Notes: a model not told the origin generated them from the letters alone. Shown: positions 17,607 through 26,064, counted from the stretch's first letter. The stretch: 64,000 nt of DNA from [Mycobacterium] crassicus (GCF_020181615.1 NZ_CP084029.1:3237963-3301962); one strand, 5' to 3'. A program made the numbers and translations.

Positions 17607-18404
17607 ATGTGGAAAGCGGTGCGCGCAACAGTTGTGGTGGTCGGGGTAGCGGTCACGACGGTTCTGATGCCCCCCGGATCGAGTTCGGCTGCGGCGAGCC
17701 AGCCTGCGGGCGCCGGCATCGCATCGATCCTGCCGGCGCCGGGTGCCGTCGTCGGCGTGGCGCATCCGGTGGTGGTGACCTTCGCCGGCCCGGTGCTCAA
17801 CCGGCGGGCCGCCGAACGCAGCGTCGCAGTACGCACGACGCCGCCCATGACCGGAACTTTTGAATGGGTCGACGACAACGAAGTGCAGTGGGTTCCGGAC
17901 CACTACTGGCCGGCACACAGCACGGTGGCATTGTCGGTGGGCAAGCTCTCCGCCGACTTCAGCACGGGTGCGAAGGTGGTGGGCGTGGCCAGCATCTCCG
18001 CGCACACCTTCACCGTGACCGTCGACGACGAAGAGGCCGGACCGCTGCCGACACCGCACCACCGCCCGCACTGGGGCGAAGACGGCGTCATGCCCGCCAC
18101 CATGGGCAAGACCGAATTCCCCACGCCGACAGGCAACTACACCGTGTTGGCCAAGGACCGCAAGGTCCTGATGGACTCCAGCAGCGTCGGCATCCCGATC
18201 GACTCCACCGAGGGCTACCGCTTCGATGTCGAGCAGGCGGTGCGCATCACCCGGCGCGGACTCTACATCCACTCCGCGCCCTGGGCGCTGCACTCGATGG
18301 GCCTAGAGAACGTCAGCCACGGCTGCGTCGGCTTGAGCCCGACGGACGCCGAGTGGTACTTCGACCGGGTCAACATCGGTGACCCGGTGATCATCAAGGA
18401 GTAA
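17607..18404 (+). CDS. L,D-transpeptidase (LdtMt1-like)
   Basis: A 265-residue exported protein. Residues 1-30 form a signal peptide ending near SSSAAA. An Ig-like domain (about 38-135, GAVVGVAHPVVVTFAGPV) precedes a YkuD catalytic domain with IHSAPWALHSMG and SHGCVGLSP, giving catalytic C240 and H238. It matches LdtMt1 closely in both domains but carries about 15 extra residues rich in Pro/His (DEEAGPLPTPHHRPHWG) before the catalytic domain. Such enzymes form 3-3 crosslinks in peptidoglycan and are carbapenem targets. Its stop overlaps the convergent P450 end by 11 bases. Confidence 0.92.
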   Translation: MWKAVRATVVVVGVAVTTVLMPPGSSSAAASQPAGAGIASILPAPGAVVGVAHPVVVTFAGPVLNRRAAERSVAVRTTPPMTGTFEWVDDNEVQWVPDHYWPAHSTVALSVGKLSADFSTGAKVVGVASISAHTFTVTVDDEEAGPLPTPHHRPHWGEDGVMPATMGKTEFPTPTGNYTVLAKDRKVLMDSSSVGIPIDSTEGYRFDVEQAVRITRRGLYIHSAPWALHSMGLENVSHGCVGLSPTDAEWYFDRVNIGDPVIIKE

Positions 18405-19647
18405 CGCCACCGAATTCGACTGGCAGGGCATCGATCCCGTTGATCCAGGGCAGCGCTGACCGGGTGGCCTCAGCGAGCCGGCGGATGTCGGGGGTGATGT
18501 CGGCCAGTGCCCCGAAGACGAGGTTGATCTGCAGGCGGGCCAGGTTTGCGCCGATGCAGTAATGCGCACCCGGCGCCCCGAATCCCAGGTGCGGATTGGG
18601 ACTGCGCAGGATGTCGAACGTGAACGGGTCCTCGAACACCTCGTCGTCATAGTTGGCCGAGCCGTAGAACATTCCGACCCGCTCCCCCTTGGCGATGCGC
18701 ACCCCGCCGAGCTCGACATCGCGCATTGCGGTGCGCTGGAAGGAGATGACCGGGGTGGCCCAGCGAACCACCTCGTCGGCCATGGTCGGCGGCCGGTCCT
18801 GCACGTAGCGGCGCCACTGCTCGGGGTGATCGATGAACGCCAGCATCCCATGCGAGGTGGCGTTGCGGGTGGTCTCATTGCCGGCGACCATCAGCATCAT
18901 CACGTAGTAACCGAATTCCAGTGCGGTCAGCGCTTCTCCGTCGATCGTCGCGGTGACCAGGGCCGTCGCGATGTCCTCGCGCGGGCGGCTCTTGCGGTCT
19001 TCAGCCAGCTGGTAGGCATAGCCCAGCAGTTCGGCGGAGGCCTGCATGCCGTCTGCGACGGCCTCCGGTTCACCCGTACCGCCGCCCACCAACCGGTTAC
19101 TCCACTCGAAGACGTGCTGGCGCTCGTCTGCCGGCACGCCGATCAGCTCGCAGATGGTCGTCAACGGCAGCTGCGAGGAGACCTCGGCGACGAAATCGCC
19201 GGTGCCGTGCTCAGCAGCCGCCGCAACGATCTCGCGCGCCTGGCGGTCCAGCGAGTCCCGCATTCCTGCGACGACTCGGGGGGTGAATCCGCGCGAGACG
19301 ATCCGGCGCAGCTTGGCATGCTTGGGTCCGTCGAGGAACAGCATCACGTTGTCGCGGCTGGCTTCATGGACGTCCGCGTTGCTGGTGGTGTTGGTTCGGA
19401 TCAGCGAGGTGTTCTCGTGCGAGGAGAACACCTCGTCCTGCAGTGAAACCGCCCGGACATCGGCGTGTTTGGTGACCACCCAATAGCCCTCGTCCGGGTA
19501 TCCCGAGGCCCCGAGCGGCTGGGCGTTCCACCAGATCGGCTCGGTCTTGCGCAGCAGTGCGAACTCCTCGTGCGGGATCCGCTCGGCGATGAGGGCGGGG
19601 TCGGTGAAGTCGAACCCGTCGGGCAGCAGGCGATCTGTCTCCGTCAT
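18394..19647 (-). CDS. Cytochrome P450, CYP125-like
   Basis: A 417-residue P450 that resembles CYP125 (steroid 26/27-monooxygenase) along its whole length: PDGFDFTDP at the start, PIWWNAQP, FLDGPKHAKLRRIVSRGFTPR, I-helix MVAGNETTRN, RWATPVISFQRTA and the heme loop FGAPGAHYCIG with C364. It is probably a paralogue that hydroxylates a sterol side chain or another terminal methyl group. ATG 19647 follows GAGGGAG and overlaps the stop of the MBL gene (ATGA), so the two are coupled. It lies outside any visible cholesterol cluster, so the substrate is open. Confidence 0.9.
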   Translation of the reverse strand: MTETDRLLPDGFDFTDPALIAERIPHEEFALLRKTEPIWWNAQPLGASGYPDEGYWVVTKHADVRAVSLQDEVFSSHENTSLIRTNTTSNADVHEASRDNVMLFLDGPKHAKLRRIVSRGFTPRVVAGMRDSLDRQAREIVAAAAEHGTGDFVAEVSSQLPLTTICELIGVPADERQHVFEWSNRLVGGGTGEPEAVADGMQASAELLGYAYQLAEDRKSRPREDIATALVTATIDGEALTALEFGYYVMMLMVAGNETTRNATSHGMLAFIDHPEQWRRYVQDRPPTMADEVVRWATPVISFQRTAMRDVELGGVRIAKGERVGMFYGSANYDDEVFEDPFTFDILRSPNPHLGFGAPGAHYCIGANLARLQINLVFGALADITPDIRRLAEATRSALPWINGIDALPVEFGGVTP

Positions 19648-20489
19648 CGTGCTCCCTCTCGGTCGACCAATGGTTGCCACGTCATACCGCCCTCACCGCC
19701 GACGACGAAACCGGCTGAGGGAGCGGTGAAATGCGATCCGAGCAGCAGCGCCCGCTCGTCGACGACCCGGTGCAGAAGTTTCTCCCGGCTTGCACGGGCC
19801 GCGCCTGGGTCGGCGTCGGGCAGCGCGACGATCTCGGGGTCGCCGATCTGAACCGGATGATGCACGGTGTCTCCGCTGATGTAGGCGACGGCGCGGTCGG
19901 ACTCGATTCGCACCGCCACGTGCCCCGGGGTGTGTCCGGCAGCAGGCACCAGCCGGACACTGTCGGTCACCTGGTGGTCGGGGTCGACCAACCGCAGTTT
20001 GTCGTGTTGCGCCAGCGGTACAACGCATTCCGTCGGGGCGCGGTCCTCACCGGTGAACTCGCACCAGTGCCGATACTCTGCCTCGGCCAGCAGGTAGTCG
20101 GCGTTCGGGTAGGTCGGCACCCACTGGCCGTCCCGTTCGGTGGTGTTGCGGCCGGCATGGTCGCGGTGCAGATGGGTGCACACCACAGCCGTGATGTCTT
20201 CGGGGGCGATTCCGGTGGCGGCCAACGACTCCTCGTGCCGGTCCGGTATACCCCGCGGTTGCAGGAAGCTCCCGGCGAAGCAGGTGTCGACCAGCACGCG
20301 TGCCGCAGCGGACTCGATCAGATAGGACTGGATCGCCATCAGGATGTTGCCCGCCGCATCGACGTAGTCCGACACCGGTTCTGCCGGAAGCCGGGCCGGC
20401 AGGTTGGTGAACAGCCGGGATGCCGGAATCGGGATGATCGCCTGCAGAACCGCGTGAATCCGTACTTCACCGACAGTCCAGTGCTGCAC
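19644..20489 (-). CDS. MBL-fold metallo-hydrolase
   Basis: A 281-residue metallo-beta-lactamase-fold protein with the zinc motif CTHLHRDHAGRN (HxHxDH), a downstream GHTPGHVAV histidine and SGDTVHHP with the bridging Asp. Family members hydrolyse esters, lactones or thioesters. GTG 20489 is preferred because AAGGGG lies 9 bases ahead; GTG 20510 is possible. It heads a two-gene unit with the CYP125-like P450 and is divergent from the GntR gene, so it is a likely GntR target. Confidence 0.87.
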   Translation of the reverse strand: MQHWTVGEVRIHAVLQAIIPIPASRLFTNLPARLPAEPVSDYVDAAGNILMAIQSYLIESAAARVLVDTCFAGSFLQPRGIPDRHEESLAATGIAPEDITAVVCTHLHRDHAGRNTTERDGQWVPTYPNADYLLAEAEYRHWCEFTGEDRAPTECVVPLAQHDKLRLVDPDHQVTDSVRLVPAAGHTPGHVAVRIESDRAVAYISGDTVHHPVQIGDPEIVALPDADPGAARASREKLLHRVVDERALLLGSHFTAPSAGFVVGGEGGMTWQPLVDREGAR

Positions 20490-20528
20490 GCCTATCGCCC
20501 CTTCTCGCACGGCGATCGTATGACACAA

Positions 20529-20539
20529 ATCATTTGGAT
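20529..20539. promoter_or_regulatory. Possible GntR site shared with the aldolase promoter
   Basis: ATCATTTGGAT here and ATGATTTGGTT at 21421-21431 agree at 9 of 11 positions. One lies between the GntR gene and its divergent MBL neighbour, the other on the -10 region of the operon that follows the GntR gene. A shared operator is an inference from two copies only. Confidence 0.3.
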
Positions 20540-20591
20540 TCAACGGTTCGTGTCGGCGGCCGAACAGTGGCTGATCTGGCACACTCGATCC

Positions 20592-21371
20592 GTGTCAGCA
20601 CCCACCGTCCGGTTCCGGCGACTCGCCGAACAGGTGGCCGACGAGCTCCGCCGGCGCATCCTCGCCGGCGAGCTCACCGACGAGCATGTGCTGCCCAAGG
20701 AAGACGAACTGTTGGTCGAGTTCGCCATCAGCAAGCCGTCGCTGCGCGAAGCGATGCGCATCCTGGAAGCCGAGGGGCTGCTCACCGTGCGCCGCGGCAA
20801 ACACGGCGGCGCGGTGATCCACCGCCCCACTCCGGCAAACGTCGCCTACACGATGGGCCTGGTGTTGGGATCCCAGCAGGTCAGCCTGGCCGATGTCGGT
20901 ACCGCGCTGCTGCAAGTCGAGCCGGCCTGCGCCGCACTGTGCGCCGGGCGGCCCGACCGCAAGAGCACGGTCGTGCCGATTCTCCGTCGGCTGCATGAGG
21001 AATCGGTCGCATCCGTCGAAGACTTGCAGCAGGCCACCTCGGCCAGCCGCCGCTACCACGAGGCACTGGTCACCCACTGCGGCAACACGACCATGCTCGT
21101 GATGGCGGGCGCCCTGGAGACCCTGTGGTCGGCTCACGAGCAAAGCTGGTCGAGCCAAGTCACCGACCACTCGACGGTCCCGGTCGACGAACGGCGCGCC
21201 GTCCTGGAGGATCACCGTCAGGTGATCGACGCGATCGACGTCGGCGACGCCCAGCGGGCCCGGGACCTCGCGGCGGCGCACCTGCTGCACGTCCAGCACT
21301 ACCCGGGCCGGTCGGGAATCGTCGATCCGGCGATGATCCGCCCGGGCGGGCTCCGCACGCCGCGGGACTGA
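20592..21371 (+). CDS. GntR-family regulator, FadR/FCD subfamily
   Basis: A 259-residue regulator. Residues 5-70 form the winged helix (AEQVADELRRRILAGEL, KEDELLVEFAISKPSLREAMRILEAEGLLTVRRG). The rest is an FCD-type helical ligand domain with Asp/His candidates for metal binding (SRRYHEALVTHCGN, EDHRQVIDAIDVGD). GTG 20592 starts it. It stands between the MBL-P450 unit and the aldolase operon and likely controls both in response to a carboxylic acid. Confidence 0.9.
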   Translation: MSAPTVRFRRLAEQVADELRRRILAGELTDEHVLPKEDELLVEFAISKPSLREAMRILEAEGLLTVRRGKHGGAVIHRPTPANVAYTMGLVLGSQQVSLADVGTALLQVEPACAALCAGRPDRKSTVVPILRRLHEESVASVEDLQQATSASRRYHEALVTHCGNTTMLVMAGALETLWSAHEQSWSSQVTDHSTVPVDERRAVLEDHRQVIDAIDVGDAQRARDLAAAHLLHVQHYPGRSGIVDPAMIRPGGLRTPRD

Positions 21372-21397
21372 CCCGAGTAGCTGAGCCGATGCGGGCA

Positions 21398-21425
21398 TTG
21401 ACCTTCCTCCTTATTTCCATATGAT
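21398..21425 (+). promoter_or_regulatory. Near-consensus promoter of the aldolase operon
   Basis: TTGACC (21398-21403), a 16-base spacer and TATGAT (21420-21425) form one of the best SigA-type promoters in the window. The transcript would start near 21432, 23 bases before ATG 21455. A short motif over the -10 element recurs beside the GntR gene. Confidence 0.65.
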
Positions 21426-21454
21426 TTGGTTATGGTGGTGGTCGGTGGGTCGTC

Positions 21455-22312
21455 ATGAGCGCCGATGAATCGATCCGGCCCGGTGGTTCAGCAAGGCTCG
21501 CCGGAGTCGGCCCCCCGGGGGCCGTCGGAGGCGAGGCGAAGCTGGAACCGCCGAACAGGCCCGGTGGCGCGGCCGTCTGGTCGCCCTCGGTGACACCGCC
21601 CATCGGCGTCGAGCTGAGCGAGGAACAGGCGCTGGCCGTGGCATTCCGGCACCTCGCCGAGATCGGTTTCGCCGAGAACATGGCCGGGCACATCACCTGG
21701 CAGCCCGACGGCCGAACCGAGATGCTGGTCAACCCCTGGGGACTGTGGTGGGCCGAGCTGACCGCCTCCGACATCTGCGTCGTCGACACCGACGCCCGGG
21801 TGATCCGCGGCCGCTGGGATGTCACCCCCGCTATCCACATCCACACCGAACTACACCGGGCCCGCTCCGACGCGCGGGTGGTGGTCCACAACCACCCCTA
21901 CTACGTCAGCCTGATGGCGTCCCTGCAGAGTCCGCCCGAGTTGGTCCACCAGACCGGTGCGCTGTTCCTGGACGACCTGTGCTTCGTCGACACCTACGAC
22001 GGCGAAGTGGACACTGCCGCCCGCGCCGCCGAACTCGCCGAGCGGATCGGCGGCGCCAACGTGGCCATCCTGGCCTCCCACGGGGTGATCGCCATGGGGC
22101 GCACGCTGGCCGAGGCGGTGTATCGGTCGGCCACCATCGAACGGGTCTGCAAGCTGGCCTACCACGTCATGCTGGCGGGCCGGACCCCGACGCCGATGAA
22201 ACGCTCCGACATGGCCGGTATGCAGGCATCGTTGATCGAACGCGCCGCCGATGTGTACTGGGCGGGTGCGGCGCGCATGACCATCAAGACCGACCGCCAG
22301 GTGCTGGATTAA
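21455..22312 (+). CDS. Class II aldolase/adducin-family protein
   Basis: A 285-residue protein whose residues 52-285 form the class II aldolase fold. The zinc ligands are in HIHTELH and VHNHPYY near residues 128-150, and a third His is in ILASHGVIAMGRT near residue 210. The family includes fuculose-phosphate aldolase and decarboxylases; no specific substrate is shown. Residues 12-33 are encoded by a palindromic repeat found again at 31046, so the first 50 residues may not belong to the fold or may not be translated. No ATG or GTG start in frame is obviously better downstream. Confidence 0.82.
   Translation: MSADESIRPGGSARLAGVGPPGAVGGEAKLEPPNRPGGAAVWSPSVTPPIGVELSEEQALAVAFRHLAEIGFAENMAGHITWQPDGRTEMLVNPWGLWWAELTASDICVVDTDARVIRGRWDVTPAIHIHTELHRARSDARVVVHNHPYYVSLMASLQSPPELVHQTGALFLDDLCFVDTYDGEVDTAARAAELAERIGGANVAILASHGVIAMGRTLAEAVYRSATIERVCKLAYHVMLAGRTPTPMKRSDMAGMQASLIERAADVYWAGAARMTIKTDRQVLD
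21489..21552. repeat. Palindromic repeat element, long copy, inside the aldolase N-terminus
   Basis: The element begins CAGCAAGGCTCGCC and ends GGCGAGGCGAAGCTGG followed by aaCCGCC. A GC-rich inner palindrome (CGGCCCCC/GGGGGCCG type) sits in the centre. The outer parts match the short copy at 31046-31084. It is read in frame as part of the class II aldolase. Confidence 0.6.
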
Positions 22313-22330
22313 CCGAATCGAGGTCAACCG

Positions 22331-23599
22331 GTGAAATCGCTCGACGAGCTCAGCGCCGATCTGAGCTTCACCACCGCCAAAGCCGGAGCCGAGCGCACCG
22401 TGACGTTCCTGCCGGAACCGCCACGCGCACAACGCCGCTACACGGTGATCTCGGTGGACGACCACATCGTCGAACCGCCGGACACCTTCGAAGGCCGGGT
22501 CCCGCGCAGCCTGGCCGACCGGGCGCCGAAGGTGGTGGAGACCGACAACGGAGGCCAGACCTGGATCTACGACGGTCAATCGCTGCCCAACGTCGGGTTC
22601 AACGCCGTCGTCGGCCGTCCGGTGTCGGAGTACGGATTCGAGCCCGCCCGGTTCGACGAGATGCGGCGCGGCGCCTGGGACATCCACGAACGCATCAAGG
22701 ACATGGACCTCAACGGCATCTACGCCTCGCTCAACTTCCCCTCGTTCCTGCCCGGATTCGCCGGTCAGCGTCTGCAGTTGACGACCAAGGACCGCGACCT
22801 TGCGCTGGCGTCCGTGCGCGCCTGGAACGACTGGCACCACGAAGTCTGGGCCGGCTCCTACCCGGACCGCATCATCGGATGCCAGCTGCCATGGCTGCTG
22901 GACCCCGATCTGGCGGCGAACATGATCTACCAGAACGCCGAAAGGGGCTTCCGCGCCGTCACTTTCAGTGAGAACCCGGCCATGCTGGGGTTGCCGACCA
23001 TTCACTCCGGCTACTGGGAGCCGATGATCGCCGCGTGCGCCGACACCGGCACGGTGATCAACCTGCACATCGGATCGTCGGGTTCGGCGCCGTCGACCAC
23101 CGATGACGCACCGCCCGATGTGCAGGGCGTGCTGTTCTTCGCCTACGCCATCTCAGCCGCGGTGGACTGGCTGTACTCGGGTTTCCCCAGCCGCTACCCC
23201 GAGCTGAAGATATGCCTGTCCGAAGGCGGGATCGGCTGGGTCGCAGGACTGCTGGACCGGCTCGACCACATGCTCAGCTACCATGAGATGTACGGAACCT
23301 GGAAGGCCCTCGGCGAAACCCTGTCGCCGGCCGAAGTGTTGCAGCGCAACTTCTGGTTCTGTGCGGTCGAAGACCAGTCGTCGTTCTGCCAGCACGAACG
23401 CATCGGCACCGATCACATCCTGCTCGAGGCGGACTACCCGCACTGCGACTCCACCTGGCCCAACACCCAGCGTGTCATCCACCAGCAGATCGGCGGCCTG
23501 CCGCCGGACGTGATCCGGAAATTCACCTGGGAGAACGCCTCTCGGCTATACCAGCATCCGGTGCCGGAGGCCGTTCAGCGCGACCCGGATGCCTTCTAG
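22331..23599 (+). CDS. Amidohydrolase-2 family protein (ACMSD/LigW-like)
   Basis: A 422-residue TIM-barrel amidohydrolase. It has SVDDHIVEPPDTFEGR near residue 40 (the first metal site region, with one His of the usual HxH pair visible), INLHIGSSG near residue 240 and the late Asp in LEADYPHCDSTWPN near residue 360. Relatives decarboxylate or hydrolyse carboxylic acids such as aminocarboxymuconate semialdehyde. It begins at GTG 22331, 18 bases after the aldolase stop, and is two bases from the next gene, so all three form an operon. Confidence 0.85.
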   Translation: MKSLDELSADLSFTTAKAGAERTVTFLPEPPRAQRRYTVISVDDHIVEPPDTFEGRVPRSLADRAPKVVETDNGGQTWIYDGQSLPNVGFNAVVGRPVSEYGFEPARFDEMRRGAWDIHERIKDMDLNGIYASLNFPSFLPGFAGQRLQLTTKDRDLALASVRAWNDWHHEVWAGSYPDRIIGCQLPWLLDPDLAANMIYQNAERGFRAVTFSENPAMLGLPTIHSGYWEPMIAACADTGTVINLHIGSSGSAPSTTDDAPPDVQGVLFFAYAISAAVDWLYSGFPSRYPELKICLSEGGIGWVAGLLDRLDHMLSYHEMYGTWKALGETLSPAEVLQRNFWFCAVEDQSSFCQHERIGTDHILLEADYPHCDSTWPNTQRVIHQQIGGLPPDVIRKFTWENASRLYQHPVPEAVQRDPDAF

Positions 23600-23601
23600 A
23601 G

Positions 23602-24567
23602 ATGACCGCGCCGTCATTGCTGCGTGTCGCGGTGCTCGACGACTACCAGGGCATCGCCGAGACCGTGGACTGGTCAGCGATTCCGCGGCCCGTCGACCTG
23701 CTGGCCATCCGTGAGCACCTCGCCCCGGGCGATGACCTGGTCGCCCGCCTGGCCGATCGCGAGGTGGTGGTCGCGATGCGGGAGCGCACCCCGATCGACG
23801 CCGACCTGCTGGCCCGGCTGCCGGCGTTGAAGCTGTTGGTCACCACCGGCCCGTTCAACGCCGCGATCGACGTGGCGGCCGCACACCGGCTCGGGATCAC
23901 GGTGTGCGGAACCGGCGGGATCATCACACCGACGGTCGAACTCACCTGGGCGCTGATCCACGCCCTGCAGCGGCAGCTGATCGCCGAGGATGCGGCGTTG
24001 CGCGCCGGCAACTGGCAGACGACCGTGGGGGCCGATCTGGCCGGGGCCACGCTGGGTCTGGTCGGACTGGGCCGCATCGGCCGGTTGGTGGCCGCGGTAG
24101 GGCACGCCTTCGGCATGCGGGTCACGGCGTGGAGCCCGAATCTCACCGCGGAGCGGGCCGCCGAAGCCCAGGCCGAGTTACTCGACCGGCGCAGCCTGTT
24201 CGCGACCGCGGACGTGGTCTCGATTCACCTGGTGCTCTCCGAGACCACCCGGGGCGTCGTCGGACGCGACGAACTGGGCGCGATGAAACCCAGTGCCATC
24301 CTGGTCAACACCTCCCGCGGCGGATTGGTCGATGAGGAGGCGTTGGTCGGGGCACTGCGCTCGCAGCGGATTCGCGGCGCCGGACTCGACGTCTACAGCC
24401 AGGAACCGCTGCCGGTCGGGCACCCGTTGACGAGCTTGTCCAACACCGTGCTCACCCCGCACCTGGGCTATGTCACGCAGAACTGCATGAGTCGGTTCTA
24501 CCGGGACATCGTCGACGACATCGCCGCCTACTGTGCGGGTACTCCGCGACGGCTTGTGACAGGTTGA
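23602..24567 (+). CDS. D-2-hydroxyacid dehydrogenase, NAD-dependent
   Basis: A 321-residue dehydrogenase of the D-isomer 2-hydroxyacid family. The Rossmann motif is GLVGLGRIG near residue 152; the catalytic Arg lies in NTSRGG, Glu in YSQEPLP and His in TPHLGY. It reduces a 2-keto acid or oxidises a D-2-hydroxy acid. It is the last gene of the aldolase operon; an AT-rich stretch follows. Confidence 0.9.
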   Translation: MTAPSLLRVAVLDDYQGIAETVDWSAIPRPVDLLAIREHLAPGDDLVARLADREVVVAMRERTPIDADLLARLPALKLLVTTGPFNAAIDVAAAHRLGITVCGTGGIITPTVELTWALIHALQRQLIAEDAALRAGNWQTTVGADLAGATLGLVGLGRIGRLVAAVGHAFGMRVTAWSPNLTAERAAEAQAELLDRRSLFATADVVSIHLVLSETTRGVVGRDELGAMKPSAILVNTSRGGLVDEEALVGALRSQRIRGAGLDVYSQEPLPVGHPLTSLSNTVLTPHLGYVTQNCMSRFYRDIVDDIAAYCAGTPRRLVTG

Positions 24568-24697
24568 TCGAGCACCGGATATTTCGCCCCGAATAGCAAT
24601 TTCTTCGAACGACGACAATACATATGCGGCATCAGACACATAACAATTCGATAGAAGCAGCCGAATTGATCTGAACGTGAATATCGACACTAAAAAA

Positions 24698-24723
24698 GGC
24701 CCGCGGACAGTTGTCCGCGGGCC
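24698..24723. terminator. Strong bidirectional terminator
   Basis: A perfect 11-bp stem GGCCCGCGGAC/GTCCGCGGGCC with loop AGTT. On the minus strand it is followed by TTTTTT, so it is a textbook intrinsic terminator for the secreted-protein gene that ends at 24741. On the plus strand it has the shorter tail CCTCTTT and may also stop the dehydrogenase operon. Confidence 0.85.
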
Positions 24724-24740
24724 CCTCTTTGTCGAATCTG

Positions 24741-25220
24741 TTATTTCGTGCCGCCGGCCAACCCGATAGGTGCGCCGATAACGTCTGTCGCCAGACCCGC
24801 CACGGGACTCGCCGCGGCGGCGCCGGCCGGACCGGGGGCCACGAAGGGCACCGGTGGTGGCGCCCCGGGGATCGGTGGGATCGGGGCGATCGGCACCGGC
24901 GGCACCGGCCCCGGTGGAAGCCCCATGGGCACCACAGGGCCTGCCAGCGTGGTCAGGTCAGCGGCAGCCGGCCCACACGGGACCCCCGCCGAGGCCCCAG
25001 CCGGGACCCCCGCCGAGGCCCCTGCGACGCCGACAAGTGTCGCGTCGGCGCCCGCCGGACCCACGAACGAGGTGAGGCCCCCGTTGCACACCGGGCCGCC
25101 CATCGGCAGCGGCACAATCGAAAACGGCGCCGCTGCCGCGCTGGCACTGAAAATCAGTGCACTTGCATAAAAGCCAATACCGGCGAATATCGCGATACCG
25201 GGTCTCCCGAGGCTCTTCAA
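24741..25220 (-). CDS. Small secreted Pro/Ala/Gly-rich protein, function unknown
   Basis: A 159-residue protein. A signal peptide of about 31 residues (IAIFAGIGFYASALIFSASAAAA) is followed by a low-complexity chain with two cysteines (VCNGG, VPCGPA), an 8-residue tandem repeat (AGASAGVP) and a proline run (PPGPVPPVPIAPIPPIPGA). TTG 25220 is the start, with GGAG 7 bases before it, and no better start exists ahead of the signal peptide. It has its own strong terminator. I do not recognise a family; mycobacterial cell-wall or secreted antigens of this style are common. Confidence 0.7.
   Translation of the reverse strand: MKSLGRPGIAIFAGIGFYASALIFSASAAAAPFSIVPLPMGGPVCNGGLTSFVGPAGADATLVGVAGASAGVPAGASAGVPCGPAAADLTTLAGPVVPMGLPPGPVPPVPIAPIPPIPGAPPPVPFVAPGPAGAAAASPVAGLATDVIGAPIGLAGGTK
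24979..25022. repeat. Tandem 24-bp repeat in the secreted-protein gene
   Basis: Two copies of GGGACCCCCGCCGAGGCCCC start 24 bases apart (24979 and 25003). They encode the repeated octapeptide AGASAGVP, so the repeat keeps the frame and is a likely site of copy-number variation. Confidence 0.75.
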
Positions 25221-25418
25221 CGCAAACTCCGATGTTAGTATCCAGCCCCCCGGACACGCAGTTTTTTCGACTGCGAATGAACCGTATCACAGCGTTGTAA
25301 GTAACTCGGATCGCAATTTAATTCGTTACCGGACCGATGCGGATCGGCCACTATGCCCCGCGCCCACCGGATGGCCTGCAAAGTCGGCCGAAACGGAATG
25401 AAGTACTCACAAAATGAG

Positions 25419-25491
25419 TGGAGCTAAGGGGACTCGAACCCCTGACCCCCACACTGCCAGTGTGGTGCGCTACCAGCTGCGCCATAGCCCC
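25419..25491 (-). tRNA. tRNA-Ala (GGC anticodon)
   Basis: A 73-base cloverleaf on the minus strand. The acceptor stem GGGGCTA pairs with TAGCTCC (one G-T pair), the anticodon stem CCACA/TGTGG encloses loop CTGGCAG with anticodon GGC, and the T arm carries GGTTCGAGTCC. The discriminator base is A and CCA is not encoded. It reads GCC, the main Ala codon here. Confidence 0.95.
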
Positions 25492-25564
25492 GCGATGTCG
25501 TGCTCATCGAAGCTACACCACCGCTATGCCCAGGCTCAAAACACCTGGTCGTTAGGCCCGTCGA

Positions 25565-26014
25565 TCAGGCCGGATGCTGGGTCTGGTGCCGCCCGTAGGG
25601 CACCGCGTCGAGCAGCGTGACCGTCACGTTCGCGCCGCTGGGCACCTGGTAACTGCGCTGCTCACCGGGCCGGGCACCGGTGATCGCCTTACCGAGCGGC
25701 GACTGCGGCGAGTACACCTCCATGTCGCTCTGGTCGTCGTCGCGCACACCGAGCAGGAACGTCTCGGTGTCCCCGTCGTCGTAGCGGACCGTGAGCACCA
25801 TGCCGGGCTCGGCGACACCGTCGTCCGGCGGATCCTCGCCAACTACCGCGACCGCCAGCAGGTCGTGGATCTGGTGGATCCGGGCCTGCCGGGACTGCTG
25901 TTCGCTGATGTCCTCGGTGCCCGAGCCCAGATGCGGCTCAGACAGCTCCTCCAGCTCGGCCAGCAGCCGATCCTTGGTTTGCTGTGTCATCCAGACACCT
26001 TGCGAATCAGCCAT
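25565..26014 (-). CDS. GreA/GreB-family C-terminal-domain protein
   Basis: A 149-residue protein. Residues 10-60 form a coiled-coil-like helical pair and residues 75-149 the GreA/GreB FKBP-like domain (SPQSPLGKAITGARPGEQRSY is diagnostic). The coil is shorter than in true GreA and the tip (GSGTEDISEQQ) lacks the normal LRENAEY sequence, so transcript cleavage activity is doubtful. It may bind in the RNA polymerase secondary channel as a Gre-like regulator or be related to Rnk. ATG 26014 follows AAGGAG by 8 bases. Confidence 0.8.
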   Translation of the reverse strand: MADSQGVWMTQQTKDRLLAELEELSEPHLGSGTEDISEQQSRQARIHQIHDLLAVAVVGEDPPDDGVAEPGMVLTVRYDDGDTETFLLGVRDDDQSDMEVYSPQSPLGKAITGARPGEQRSYQVPSGANVTVTLLDAVPYGRHQTQHPA

Positions 26015-26064
26015 CGACAATCTCCTTTACAACAGAACTGCTCGGGTACCTACGGAAGGGTCAG

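Noticed and set aside
24979..25022. CRISPR-like repeat
   Set aside because: Only two copies with a 4-base spacer, inside a coding frame; it is a short tandem repeat. No CRISPR array was seen anywhere in the window.
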